Origin: Paramecium tetraurelia
Taxonomy: Eukaryota; Ciliophora; Oligohymenophorea; Peniculida; Parameciidae
Length of the DNA stretch: 64,000 nucleotides
Reading direction: 5' to 3'
Assembly: GCF_000165425.1 (NCBI RefSeq)
Contig: NW_001798961.1
Location: 124,001 to 188,000, forward strand
Positions 1 to 12,748 of this stretch are shown piece by piece. Each line of letters begins with the position of its first letter. Position 1 is the stretch's first letter. A program made the translations under genes and the position numbers. The notes under the pieces are model-generated. The model was not told where the DNA came from and did no database searches. It saw only the letters and a program-made list of their open reading frames with translations.

Positions 1-888
1 TTCGGAATACAAACACTGTATTAATCTAAATTATATATAAGGATCAATCTACATCTGAAAGTCGAATATATAATGAAATCCTTGTTTGGATTTGATATGT
101 TTATCTGTGAATTGCATGTCTTGATTAAATGATTACTCAAACAATCCACCTACTTCTGTTCGTCATCTGGACATTGTGATACACACACTCTTTGATATAA
201 ATACTCTTTCATTGGATTGTTCAAATAAATGAAGGGATAGCTTTCTGCTTTACCATAACCACAAAGCGTGCCTAATTTAGATAATACGATATTACCATCC
301 AAATCAATGCCTTTGTTCCATCTTCCCAAATACTAATATCCTTAGTTATTGAGAATATATGTACAGTATAAGACAGTTTAGAAAACACTAATCAGAATCA
401 AGAAATAAACCCATTTGATATCTCTTTTGTAAAATTAGTTAGATTTGTATTAATTGAGTAAGTTATTCCTATAATCTTGATATAGCTTACTAAAAATTAG
501 TTTAAGATCTATCTGAGCTATGAAACTCTCCATTATAGACTGCTTATTGATATAATCTCTGCTGAAGATAGGTTTTACCTGTAGAATCAATTAGATGATG
601 AGCACTATGATTTTATAATGTAAGTTGAGGTTCGAAAACATGAATTGATGGTGGTGTTGATCGATTCAAATTTTGGTTAGCTTATCTCTGCACATCTTCG
701 TGTTTCTTATCAGTTTCGATGACCTTGATTAAATCAATTTTTGTTTGCTTATTGTCTGAAATCTCAATAAATAAATTATTCCCTGATGGAGTCTATTGAA
801 TCACTGTTTTTTCTTGAAAGAGATACTGCGATGAATTTTCGAATACTCTATGAGAGATCTCTTATTCTACGATTTATTCAGGTTGCAT
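1..888 (-). CDS. SLC44/choline-transporter-like protein, N-terminal part (runs off window)
   Basis: Read on the minus strand with TAA/TAG as Gln; start ATG at 888, the 3' end lies beyond position 1. The first ~150 residues are Q-rich and polar (MQPEQIVEQEISHR...). After two likely introns (about 23 and 32 nt, near 310-410) comes a Cys-containing extracellular-loop pattern, GIDLDGN...LCGYG...YPFIYL...RVCVSQCP, which resembles the first loop of choline transporter-like proteins (membrane-bound choline/organic cation transporters). The membrane helix that normally precedes this loop is not visible, and the rest of the membrane domain is outside the window. Family assignment is therefore moderate; the coding status is firm. 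Confidence 0.5.
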
Positions 889-1167
889 TCAAAAATATAA
901 ACTCGCTAATGAAAATTAAAATATTGTTATTTATTCATTAATTTGTAATTCATATGCTATTAAACAGTTATAAAGAATTTTCATTTTTCATAAGCCATTA
1001 ATTAGAATGAATATCATGAATGTGCAGCATTGATGATTGGATTCAAAAGTAGAGGGGGGAAATGAAGCAGTTTAGGAAGAACAGAACAATAAATATTTAA
1101 ATTTAGAGGGAACATTTTGTATTAAATAATATTTTAATAATTAAAAGTGCAATTATTTCTTCTATTG

Positions 1168-2797
1168 ATGTTACCAACAAATAAAATTGATTAAGGAGAA
1201 ATTATGCTGCAGATATCGCAAAGAGAACAGGAATTGTAAAATCAACAATCGAGTGCTTTAATTCAATTCTCATCTAATCCTATTTGCAATGATAATGCTA
1301 CCATTTAAATCTCCAGGTTGGATCAAGAGGGTGAGACAATACAATAGCATTCTCATCAAGTAGAAACATAACATAAAGAAGGTTTAAATGATAACTCATT
1401 GGAGAACTAAAACATTGATTTTGATTCTGCAAGCTACTCTCATTTATAAGTCGCTGATGAGCAGAATCAATACAATACAAAAAGATAAGAGTTACAATAG
1501 GCAGTCAAAAAGGAAGACGTACAAATTCAATTCAATATTGCAACTAACAATCTTTAATAGAGTAATAGTCAGAAATCCATATCAATTATAAAATTTGATG
1601 ACAATTCCGAAGTTAGGAACAATGGTTAAACAGGTAAAACTTAAGTTAATATCCAGAATCAAAACCAATTGCACATTATATCTTGATTCCAGTTTATTAA
1701 AGAAAATAGAATTTTCAAGACAATAATCCATAAGAAGAATCAGATTTTCAACAGCTTGACTAAAATCCAAATTGTCCCATTTGCAGTTCAAATTTTGAGA
1801 GAATCGTCAGACTTTTAGAATGTGAACACATGTTTTGCGAGTATCAATTTATCATATTCCAAAGGAGTTGCTACAAAGAATACTTAGAAGACAGAATCAA
1901 AATTGCCAAAATACATAATATTCCTTGTTTACAAGAAGGATGCACAATCCTTTTTTCAGAAGATGTGATTAAATCCATTGTGAGTGAGTAGAAATTCCAA
2001 TTATATTTGGTTTTCAAGAGAAAGTATGAAATCGAGAATGATCCAAACAAAAAGTGGTGTCCAGCAAAGGGCTGCGATCGCTATATTGAAAAAGATCCAA
2101 AAACCAACTTGATATAGTGCGAATGTGGTTAGTTAGTCTGTTTTAATTGTGGCCAGGTTGCCCATCAAGGAATGCTATGTGAAGTATACGCATTTCTTTA
2201 CTTTAGGATGCAATTTAAGGGGACTTTAAATAGGCTTTGGCTAAATATTGTATAAAGTATTGTCCAAAATGCAAATCCCATATTTAAAAAAACGCAGGAT
2301 GCAACCATATGACTTGCGCCAATTGTTCATTTCAATTTTGCTGGGTTTGCTTATAACCTTATCATGAATACCACTATCGATATTGGTCAATCAGAGGATG
2401 TGCTAGTACTTCATTCAATTAATTGTAGTATGGACGAATGGTCGTTTTAACACTACGAAGGAGGTCTCAAACCCTGATAAAATGAGGAGAATCTACTTCC
2501 TTCCCAGAGTGTTTCTATATACATTTAGATGTCCTGTTCTGATAGTTAAGTTGACTGTGAAATCTGCCTGCAAGTCTGTTGTGAAGCCCTTCGTATTCCT
2601 CAATAAGTAATTGTGCAGATCATCAAAGCCTAAATTTTGGTATTAGATTGTTCAATATTAGTCTTTTGGCGTGCTTTTATTTTCTTTTCGCAGAATTATT
2701 AATCTTGTTAATTGTAATCCTAGTCTCTCCTTTTTTTTTGTTTTATCAATGCGCAAAAGAAATAAAGTGGCTTTCCATTAAGGGTTGTGCCTATTGA
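1168..2797 (+). CDS. RBR-type E3 ubiquitin ligase with C-terminal membrane helix
   Basis: Start ATG at 1168 (an in-frame ATG at 1204 is the alternative), stop TGA 2795-2797. About six tiny introns are inferred from frame, including one near 1631-1653. The N-terminal ~170 residues are Q/N-rich. Then follows the RBR arrangement: RING1 (CPICSSNFERI..CEHMFC.., with an intron restoring CESCYKEYLE), an IBR region (WCPAKGCDRYI...QCECGQLVCFNC) and RING2 (KYCPKCKSHIQKNAGCNHM...CSFQFCWVC), whose Cys after GCNHMTC is the expected thioester site. A hydrophobic C-terminal segment (LLILLIVILVSPFFLFY) followed by a short charged tail suggests membrane anchoring, as in some RBR ligases. Function inferred from family: ubiquitin transfer through a RING2 Cys intermediate. 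The 5' neighbour is divergent. Confidence 0.82.
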
Positions 2798-2849
2798 ACA
2801 TTTATCATCTTTATTAATTTACTATTATTTATTCTAAAAATATCATATA

Positions 2850-4151
2850 ATGGGGAATTGTTGTGGAGGCCATAATTTGGCAAATGCGAATTTTTAGATC
2901 GCCAGTTACGATCTGTAATTCTCAGATCCCTCGAAATTTGACTTAGTACTTCTCAATAAGAAGGCTTTGTAGATTTAGAGTATGTTTCAAAATATATGAA
3001 ATCTAAGAATTATTCAGAGGTTATGTAGTAAGAAAGAAGATGAAGAAATAACAGACAAAGGCATTGGCACAGACATCGGACGAGAGTTTCATTTATCAAT
3101 ATCGAGCGAATCAGAAGGAAGATGTTAAGAACAACCAAAATGTTTTAAAATTTAACATTGATGGTTAATAGCATATTCCTGTGTTTAATGTAAAAGAAGT
3201 TAATATCAGTTCGAAGTACTCAGATAAAATTAAAAGTGTAATAAATGATCCTTCTATCCAAGGTTCTTGATAAGTTGGATCCATTTAATTTCAATTAAGA
3301 TGCCTAGTTTTTAGAGTACCCTTCCTCAAAACCACTGCTGATTGGCGATGTTATCTACGAAGGTCAATGGAACAATTGGTATTCAACTTTAGTTTATGAA
3401 GTTAAAAACACGGGAGAGGAAGATAGTTTTGGATTGATGGGTCATATTATGAAGGATATTGGTTCAATAATTGTTAACATGGCAAAGGCAGGTTGCTATT
3501 GGCCCAAGGAGACATTTACGAAGGAGATTGGAAGAATGATAAAGTTCATGGTTTTGTAATTTTATTAATTATTAATAGTAGGGTACTTACATTCATTAGA
3601 ATGGAGCTAAGTATTAAGGCTATTGGGAGAACGATAAGCAGCATGGAAAGGGTAAGGAGTTCTGGCCAGATGGAGCTACTTTTGAAGGAGACTACAAGAA
3701 TGGATAGAAGAACGGTGAGGGGATCTTGAGAGAGGCTGATGGATCGGTTTATGAAGGGGAGTTTTAGGAGAATAGGTTCGAAGGTCAGGGGGACTATAAG
3801 ATTGTGGGTGGAAAGAGATATGTTGGACAGTACAAGAACAATAAGATGCATGGAAAGGGAGTGAGTAGTCTTGTTTATATTTATAGACATTTTATTGGAA
3901 AGATGGCAAGAAGTATGAGGGGGACTATGTCAATGGTGTGAAATAAGGATATGGAGTGTTGTATTATCCGGATGGGAGGGTATCTATGAAATAAATTCAA
4001 GATCTTTAAAGGCTATTGGTAGAATGGGAAGCAGCATGGGATCGGGATTTATATAGGGAAATCAAAGGTGGAGAAGGAAGGGGAATGGATTGATGGGAAG
4101 CGAGTCCGATGGATAAGGAAAGGAGGAGAGTTTGCTATTAATGAATCTTGA
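2850..4151 (+). CDS. MORN-repeat protein, probably acylated at the N-terminus (paralogue 1)
   Basis: ATG at 2850, TGA at 4149-4151, with about six introns of 22-28 nt (one at about 2977-3004). The protein starts MGNCCGGH: Gly2 fits N-myristoylation and Cys4/Cys5 palmitoylation, so membrane attachment is likely. A basic linker ([10 protein letters not shown]) follows, then at least seven MORN repeats of the Y-x-G-x-W/F-x-x-x-x-x-H-G-x-G type ([75 protein letters not shown]). The C-terminus is [21 protein letters not shown] proteins bind lipids and scaffold cortical or membrane structures. The gene lies 177 bp upstream of a same-strand paralogue with the same architecture. Confidence 0.85.
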
Positions 4152-4328
4152 TTAATAAATTTTTCTTTGGAATTTTAAGTTAATTTTTTATAAGGGGATT
4201 TTTTGATTAATTCTAACTCAAATGATATTTTTTGATGAGTCGATTAAGGGATCATGAAGCAAGAATGATTTAGTTGCAAATTTATATAATTTAATATAAT
4301 TTTTATATAAATTACTGCATAACAGATT

Positions 4329-5703
4329 ATGGGAAGTTGTTGTACAGGATAATAAGCATGGTGTGGTGATCAAAAAACACAAGTAAATTTAGGAGCAGGT
4401 CAATCACAAGATCCAGATAAAAAAGTGGATGAGCAGTTGGATGAAAATTTAGTTAAGGAAAAGGCTACAAAAATATAAGGTAATTTCAGTTTGGAATTAT
4501 GAATAGCACATATAAGAGGTCACAAGGCGAGAGAAGAGGTTAAGAAAATAAAAGAAACCCAAAAGAGTTCAGAACAAGTTTCAGATAAGTGCATTAAATA
4601 AAGTCTTGAACCTAAAAGAATGGAAAACCATCAATAATAGGAAGAAAAGGCATCTGTAACAGCAAAAGAAGGTGCCTATACAAAGGGTCCAGAGTAAGGT
4701 GCTGGTGCCAATTAGCATGCTCCAAATGATAGAGTAAGAAAAATTGAAAGGGTACCTGACTTTTTGACAGATCGAACTAGACAAGTATATTTTAATTATA
4801 CAAAGGTTTTGGAGAAATTGGATGAGTTTGTTTACGATTAAGATTAAGAGGAATACAAAGATTTACCACAATTGGGTCCTTATGAATTTGAGAACGGGAG
4901 TGTTTATATTGGTTAATGGAAGAACGGGTATATTTTTGCATCTATTTTATCTAGATAGAGGCATGGCAGAGGAAAACAAATTTGGCAGGATGGTTCATTG
5001 TATGAAGGCTATTGGTACTAAAATGTAGCATGTGGCAAAGGCAGATTAATTCATTCTGATGGTGATATTTATGAAGGAGAATGGAGAAATGACAAGGCTC
5101 ATGGTTAAGTAAAATTTTAGATGTAATTCTAGGGAAAATATGTTCATATGGATGGGGCTTAGTATATTGGCCAATGGGAAGATGATAGATAGAACGGGGA
5201 AGGATAAGAAATTTGGCCAGATGGTGCTAGTTATTAAGGATAATATAAGAATGGAAAGAAGGATGGTAGGGGTACATTTAAATGGGCTGATGGCTCTATT
5301 TATGTTGGAGACTTCTATTAAAATAATATTTAAGGACAAGGAGAATATAGTTGGGAAGACGGTAGAAAATACGTTGGAGAATGGAAAAATAATAAAATGG
5401 ATGGCAAAGGAGTATGGTTATTTATGCTAATCAAAGGTTTTTACTTGGCTGGATGGCAGAAGATATGAAGGTTAATATAAGGATGATAAAAAACATGGTT
5501 ACGGAGAATTTAAATGGCCTGATGGCAGAGTATGATTTTTTAAAGATTATCAGGTCTATAAAGGAGACTGGTCAAATGGCAAATAGCATGGCAGAGGAAT
5601 CTACATAGGTTCATCAAAGGTGGAAAAGGAAGGAGAATGGTAAGACGGTAAAAGAGTAAGGTGGATTAGAAGAGGAGGCTAACCAATAGAAGAGGGAAAT
5701 TGA
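4329..5703 (+). CDS. MORN-repeat protein, probably acylated at the N-terminus (paralogue 2)
   Basis: ATG at 4329, TGA at 5701-5703, about five introns of 24-27 nt. It opens MGSCCTGQQ, again with a Gly2 myristoylation and adjacent Cys palmitoylation pattern. A charged, Q/K-rich linker of about 150 residues precedes at least eight MORN repeats ([107 protein letters not shown]). The tail, [19 protein letters not shown], nearly matches that of the preceding gene, so the two arose by tandem duplication and later diverged mainly in the linker. Confidence 0.85.
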
Positions 5704-5775
5704 AATTCACTTTTATAACAAAGTTCCCTCACAGAAATTTTTTGTTTTTTAAATCTTTTATTATTTATTGTTTAT

Positions 5776-6729
5776 TCAAAAGATTTTAGAGCTTTTTCTA
5801 ACATCTGATTTTGCTTCCATTTTCTTTTAATCCTATGCTGCTTTATCGGCTGCTTCAACCTATGCTAATTATCTTTTAAGATCGGATATCTTTTATTAGC
5901 TTTCCTTATAATTTTTCTCTAAATTTGTGTACTTCTTCATCCATGTTTCTACTTCACTTGATGCATAAGTGACTTTCTCTGTTATTATAACTTAGTATTC
6001 TTCCTATAACTCTTACAATTTTAATCTTAGTTCTTTCATAAATTCTTCATCATCAGACATCTTTTTTTCTAATTCTTGTTTTTAGTTTAATAAGTTCTTA
6101 ACCTTTGTGTCATCTTATACTTCTTAAAAATTTTCCTCTACAATTGTCCCATTGTTCTTTTTTATTTGAATTTGTAACTCTAAAATTTATCTTTCCAAAG
6201 CTGTGCATTTTTACTTCCATGGAGCCTCAATATCTTTTAAAATCGATTAGAACTTTTACCATCGGCTTTTACTACTTGTAATGGTCTCTCTAAATGTCTA
6301 AATTCCTAAGCCTATCCTTAAGGTTACGATGTCTAATCATAGATTATTTATTAAATTTACTTGTTAACTTTGACCAACCTTTTAGGATTAATTAGTTGGT
6401 TTAATGGTTTTAGGATTTGATGTATTTATGGGGTTTTATTAGGTCTATCTCGTTGGTATAATCGGACTTTATTGTAATTGTAGCTGTTTCATTTGTTGTG
6501 ATAGTGGAGATCCCTAAATCATTTAACATAATAATAACCATTAATTATCTTTGTTGAGGAGATAACATTTAGGCGTTGTTATAATTTGGAGATTACTAAA
6601 ATTGTCTTGGAGATTGAACCTAATGAAAATTTTATTATTCATTACAAACTGATTTTATCTTGGTGAAACCTGGAACTGATTAGTTTATTGACCAAATTGT
6701 TATTGCAATATAGGATTTGTTGAATACAT
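5776..6729 (-). CDS. Q/S/P-rich coiled-coil protein, function unknown
   Basis: Minus strand, ATG at 6727-6729, stop at 5776-5778. Four introns of about 23-28 nt are inferred. The N-terminal third is low-complexity Gln/Ser/Pro (NPILQQQFGQQTNQFQVSPRQ...LSPQQRQLMGSPLSQQMKQL). The second half is a strongly predicted coiled coil (KNLLNQKQELEKKMSDDEEF, KLQELQEEYQVIITEKVTY, NLEKNYKESQQKISDLKRQL), ending in MEAKSDVRKSSKIF. No enzymatic motif is seen. It is convergent with the MORN gene upstream (72 bp apart) and divergent from the PDI-like gene (about 210 bp shared upstream region). A cytoskeletal or scaffold role would be a guess. Confidence 0.75.
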
Positions 6730-6938
6730 CAAATAATAATTTTAATAAACTAAATACTATTCATTTTTTCCATATCATTTAAAATACTTTGGACGATTGG
6801 GAATCTAAATAGCCATAGTTATTTAGCTTATTCTAATAGTAGTTATATGCTGAATTATCGAAGAATCAACAGATATCTATACAATTATTTTATGTAATAT
6901 ATAACACGTATATAATTTATTCTAGAATTTTAATAATT

Positions 6939-9193
6939 ATGTTGAAAATCATTTTCTTAGCTGTTCTGTGCTCATTTAGTGCAGCATTATTTGAGAATTC
7001 TTATCTGATTAAACAAGCCAATAAATTAGAAGATTTTAGAGGTATTTTAGAATCAGAATTTGTTTCTCTTGTGTATTTCTATTCAGATCAATGCGAAAAT
7101 TGCCAAAGAGCTGCTTCACTAATAGAAAAAGTAGCAGAGGATTAGGAAGGCATAATAAATGCATATGGAGCAAATTGCGATGAAATAAATAAAGATCCTA
7201 AATCTAAGTATTTATGCAATCTAAATCTAGTGATTAATTACCATATTGCAGTTAAGATGTGATATAACATCTACCTTAAATTACTTTCTTTGAACCTCCA
7301 ACTCAACCAATAAATCCATATACAAAAGAAAAGATGATAGCAACAGAACACAGATTTTAAGGGGAAGCTACTCCATAAAGTTTGGGGTAATTTGGATACA
7401 AATTCATCCCAAATCATGTTATTAGAATTAATACATTGGAGGAACTCAAGAAGTTTGAGACATCTGATCCAAAATTGAATAAAGTTATTCTTTTTACAAA
7501 GAGGAAGGAAACTTCACCTCTACTCAAAGCCATGAATCTCCATTATTTGGAAAGAGTCAAATTTGGAGAAGTTGTCGCAACTCCAGAAACATAATCATTA
7601 TTAGATGAATTTGATATCAAGGAATTACCACAAATAGTGGGCTTAGAAAATAATGGAGATAATACTTATAATAGAGATCTATATGATGGTGATCTATTAT
7701 TCAAACCAATCAAGAAATTTGTCAGGGGATTGGCTGCTAAAGATAGAATTCCATATGAATAAATCAATGAATAATCAAAGAAGTAGGAAGAAAGAAAGAA
7801 TAGAAGACAAAAACAAGATGATTAAGAAAAAAGTAATGAAAAACAAAATGTCATTACTCCTACTAAATTAGATCAAAATATTTTAAATAAATAATTATTA
7901 AGAAATGATAAACCAGCATTTGTGCATGTTTATAAAGAGACACCTCATAAGGCATGGGAGGAAACCATTAAAAAATATAAATCTTTATTTGATTATTATG
8001 AATTTTAAGTAAACACTCAAGAGGATGAAGAATTAGTCAAAGAATTGCAAATAAAAAGCTACCCTAGCATAAGATTTTATCAAGTAGGAAATACTGCAAA
8101 AAAGAGAGCTTCCAAAATATCATTTACTAAAGAATATTCATTAGATGAAATAAATAAAGACATATAAGAATTAGTTGATGATAAGACTATTAATATCAAT
8201 GAACAAACATTATAAATGTAATTGAGCCAGTATATTGCTGATAATAATATTGTTGTGCTTTATTTTTATTAGACTCCTTAAGTTGGATTAACTTATAGAG
8301 TCTTAAGTTAATTGCAAGAATATCACGGTAAGTATAAATTCTTGTCTTTTAAAAATGCTTCCTAAAAGGTTATTGAACAATTTTAGATCCCTAATCAACC
8401 AGCATTAACTATCATCTTTAGAGATGTCAAGGATAAGAAGGAATTAGAAGAAGAACTAAAACCTGATTAAGTGAGACAAGCACTATTTACTGGAAAGCAT
8501 GGTTATGATGAAATTAAATCATTCTTAGATTCAGTATAATTATAATCAATATTTAGTTTGATGAATCCAAAAAGACATCCAGCAAAAAAGTATAGGAAAT
8601 ACATAATTAAGAGTAATTAGAAGAATATTGTGAAAAGAAGTAAACATTATGTTACATTGCATTATTGAATGGTGAACATAAATAAGTGAAACATGATGAT
8701 ATTTTAACAAAATGGGAACATCAATTGGAAGTGCTAGACAAAATAAAAAACACCCATGGAGCAAAATAAGCATCTTTTGTTTTCATTGATGCTTCTTGTC
8801 ATGATGAATTATTATTAAAATTTGATATTTCTGATGACACATTACCTAATTTCGTTGCATACTCGAGCAGCAAAAAGATGTAATTAATATTATAATTTTA
8901 GTTATTCTAAATTAATTGGAAGATTCGATTATGATGCTCTTAGTAAATTTATTGACAAATAATATAAGGGATAATCTAACAATATCAATATTAATTCTAT
9001 TTAAATTATAGAAAAAAATTGTGAAGAAATATTCCAAAAAAGAAAAGAGGCTAGTCAATAATCAGGATTATCAGATTTTGATGAAGAAATCCTGAAAGAA
9101 ATTTTGGAAGAAGAAAGATTAAAAAAGAAAGAATTAGAAAAAGAATTAAAAAAAGGAAAGAAAAAAAGTAAAAAGTCTAAAGATGATTTATGA
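6939..9193 (+). CDS. ER thioredoxin-fold protein (PDI-like) with KDDL terminus
   Basis: ATG at 6939, TGA at 9191-9193, at least three introns of 22-23 nt (about 7208-7230, 8535-8557 and 8879-8900). The first ~17 residues form a clear signal peptide (MLKIIFLAVLCSFSAALF). A thioredoxin-like segment follows with a CENC redox motif (VYFYSDQCENCQRAASLIEK). The rest, about 700 residues, carries further degenerate thioredoxin-fold stretches (VVLYFYQTPQVGLTYRVLSQ, AFVHVYKETPHKAWEETIK) without a second CxxC that I noticed. The basic/acidic C-terminus ends SKKSKDDL, a plausible ER-retrieval signal of the KDEL class. Inferred role: lumenal oxidoreductase or chaperone. The substrate is unknown. Confidence 0.75.
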
Positions 9194-9432
9194 TTTTAAC
9201 TCGAATTTTATGTTGATAATTGTTATAAATTCTGCTATGAAATTTCTTCTCTCAATTTCCTATAAAAATTACTAACATAATATATACATGATAAAAAATA
9301 AATATATGATTTTTAGACCAAAATTCCAATAAAAGAAGGTCTCTGTATCATTTCTTATGAATACTTTCATAATTGTTAAAAATTAATACCAATTTCATAA
9401 AATTAAAAGTAGAAATACTCATATTTATAAAT

Positions 9433-12400
9433 TCATTTCTTCTTCTTTTTTGTTCCCATAGCTTCCCTCAATTTTCTATCTTGTCTTTGAAATATTTCAA
9501 GGTTTTCTTTCCACTATTATGCTTAATCAAAATCTCTCAATTTCCACATAAGAACATCCATTCTGAAATTAGCATCTGATGGTAATGGGTATTAGGCCAA
9601 TTCTAACTTGATTGGGAAGTCTGTCATTATAGATATCAATCGTTGATTATCAAACTTAGATAAGAACTATTCTTACTTTTAATTCTTGGTTCCAAACCCC
9701 TTTAATTATGCTTTTAACCGACTTAACTTCAGATTTTAAATCAAGTCCCTTATATTTTCTATAGCCTTCTCTTAAATATCTTCCTATCGCTGCGTCTGTA
9801 ACCTCACAGACTCCTCCAGCTACAAAATCTGAATATGGAAGATGTTCAATATTAAAATATTGGCAGTATTTTTTATCAGGCTTGAATGCACATTCCATAA
9901 CCCATTTATTATTTAAATCAAATAGAAATTATTTTTCTAAAAAGTCCATTGATTTATCACCAAATGTAGTCCCATAAATACAACCAGGTGCTAATAGAAT
10001 AATGACTTCTTAAGGAGGATTTTCAAATATCACTTTAACTTCGCCTACGTTTCTACCAACAACAGAATTTGAATGAAAGTTAGCAACTAGTTCTAGACGA
10101 GCATCAATTCTATTCATATTTAGACTATTGATACTTATATTTTCGACCATAATATTATATAATGCAAATTGGAGGATGATGACTAATTTATTCGCAATAT
10201 ATCGGACAATTATCAAAATAACCTTAAAAGGTTTCTCCTAAAATAGGATTGAAGGGCTAGAATATATTAGGTATGGATCATACTTTTTCCATAGATAAAT
10301 ATGAAAAGATAAATCCGAAAGAAAACGCTGCACACTATTTAATCCTATAGAATTTATCCTTCGATATAGCAGCATCATCCAAAAACACTGGAGCAAAGGC
10401 CAAAGAACTACAAGCTCTTTCAGTATTAGATCTGGATTCGAATATTGTTACTGGCATAGATATGCTTGTAAGAGATCTTCCCATCAAAAGTGAAGTTCCT
10501 TTAATATATATAACTTTTTACCTATTCTAGCTAATAAAAATTTAACCACACTCTTCTATGCATTTACTTTTACCTCATTTATACATTTCAATCCTCCATT
10601 CTTTTCATCTCTGATAAAATCCTTTCTAAATATGTAGTGTCCTCCTTCTTATTCTTTCATATACTTTCTATTCTATATTATTTGATTATATATTTACTTT
10701 GATATCTGACTCTAATGGATTCAAAATATGTTCTATATCAATGGCAATTTGACAAAATTTCCCACTGAAATAAGCCTACATCTTCTTTTCTACCCAATCT
10801 TCAATATTTTCAATTGTATCACTTTAACTTTACACTTAGTGATTCCTGTTCGTTGGCTATCTTTAAGTTATCGAATTCCTGACTTCTATCACACTTTAAT
10901 CAGAACTATTAGCTTATTGATCTTATTATCCAATAAACAACTTATCATTCATAGCATCTATATCATCCTAACAATCGTAATATTGAGTGAGGTTTCCATC
11001 AGATCCCTCATTTTCAGGTTCAATTTCATCATTTTCACAATCATCCTCTATTTTTGGTTACTGAAATAAGATATTTTATGAAATATTATTTCCAACAACT
11101 TGAGAAGATTCTTAAGAACTAGAAGTTTTCTTTAGTTTCAATTATTCTAAAGTACCTTAAGAAAGATTATTTTAATCATTTTTTCCTTAATTAATGTCAA
11201 AAGACTTAGCTGATTTTTTCATATTGACTTACTATTAAATTTATTAATCATCCTCTTTCAGATTTCCAATTAATGGAATATGTTTATCTTTAGAAGGTAA
11301 TAACATTTAATTTGGTGATTAAACTTGACTTTATTAACTTGGACCTTAGAGTGAGGAGGAGACTATAATAGGTTATTGAGTATTTGGATTTTGAATTGTT
11401 TATTTAGGGATATCAGCTTACTAAGCATCTTTTATAACTTTTACTTTTGACTTTGAAGTTAAAAATTCATTTTGAGGACTATTATTTGGATTTATACCTT
11501 AACCTTTATCCTGCATTAGTTGTTTATCAGGATCAGTTTTTGATGTCTTTATTATATTTTCAAATTACAAAAAATATTGTTATGAAAGGATTGAGTCTTC
11601 TTCAATAAAGGCTAATCCATTGTAACTCTATTCGGTAAATAATACAATATTAGTTTGATTATTTTCAAATTAGAGACCCCAAACAGCAAATTTTAGGAGC
11701 CCTGACACTGTGCCTTAATGTATTTTGTGATCTGCTTTTTTTTCGATAATGATTTTAGTGTTTTCTTTTTTTTTAAATTCAACTACATGTCTTAAATAAG
11801 TGAATTCTCTTTTGAATTAAAACCAATTTTTGATTAATCTTATTTCAGTTATCATTTGGGATTTATCAGATTTGAAATCTTTAATTTAAGTGTATTCTTT
11901 GATATTGTGCGCATTCCAATCATACTAAGATTCAAATAATTGGGTTTGACATTTTGCTAAGCCTAAAGAAATAAAAAAGGAATATTACAATTTCCAGGTA
12001 AAGTAATAAATACTTTGAAATTGAGTTAATTGTTTTTATTTCTATAAATCTTCACTATTTGATTTTGCGTGAGTTCATACTATTCCAATTGGAAAGATTT
12101 AGATCTGATATTCTGAATACTAGATTAAATTTTAAAATTTACGCATCTCGAATTTCAGGCATTTCAAAAAAATGTGGAATGTCGTAATCATAATCTCTTA
12201 TAGATGCTGCGGTTTAATAAAATTTATCATACAATTAGGTTTTGAAGATAAACTAGGCTCGAACAAACTTTATGTTCGAAGCTATTATCCACACATTTTT
12301 TTTAGGAATAACATAAGCTCATTGGCAAACTTCTCATTGTCAGATCCCATTAATATATTCTTTTCCCCTATTGTAGAAACCAATTCAAATTAAAATCTAT

Positions 12401-12617
12401 TATTTTTTCTTTCTACATTTGCTATCTATCAGGAATGAGGAATATACTTTACTTAATAATTTGCTAGATGATAATTTTTATTTTATTTTGAACTTTTTAT
12501 TGAAAATATTCTAAGTTCTTGATCAATGATGTATTTTTTTGGTTGCCAAAGACCAAAGGTCTTGCCTTTAACTAGGATCTCCCCTTCCAAAAGATAGTTG
12601 ATTTTTGCCTTATCCAT
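9433..12617 (-). CDS. Oxysterol-binding protein-related protein (PH + ORD)
   Basis: Minus strand, ATG at 12615-12617, stop at 9433-9435. Roughly nine tiny introns restore one frame of about 980 residues. The N-terminus is a PH domain (YLLEGEILVKGKTFGLWQPKKYIIDQ... ending FANELMLFLKKIL). A long middle part follows, Q/S-rich near 11.2-11.5 kb. The C-terminal ORD has LARIGTSLLMGRSLTSISMP, KPFNPILGETFQGY, the family signature EQISHHPP, GRYLREGYRKYKG and a terminal PLPSDANFRMDVLMWKLRDFDQ/A block like the LPPTDSRLRPD region. The family moves sterols and phosphoinositides at membrane contacts; the PH domain would supply phosphoinositide targeting. I found no obvious FFAT motif. Confidence 0.85.
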
Positions 12618-12748
12618 AAATTAATAATATTTTTAGGGAGATATTTTGTATTAAATTGGATTTTTAGTGTAATCTATTATTCCACCCCTGTTTGGCACTT
12701 TACATCATATAAATTTATTTTATACTAATATTGTTTTTTTGTTGCAAT

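Noticed and set aside
10273-10570. A plus-strand frame starting MDHTFSIDKYEKIN
   Set aside because: The minus strand here encodes the ORD core (KPFNPILGETFQ, EQISHHPP), so the plus frame is a shadow.
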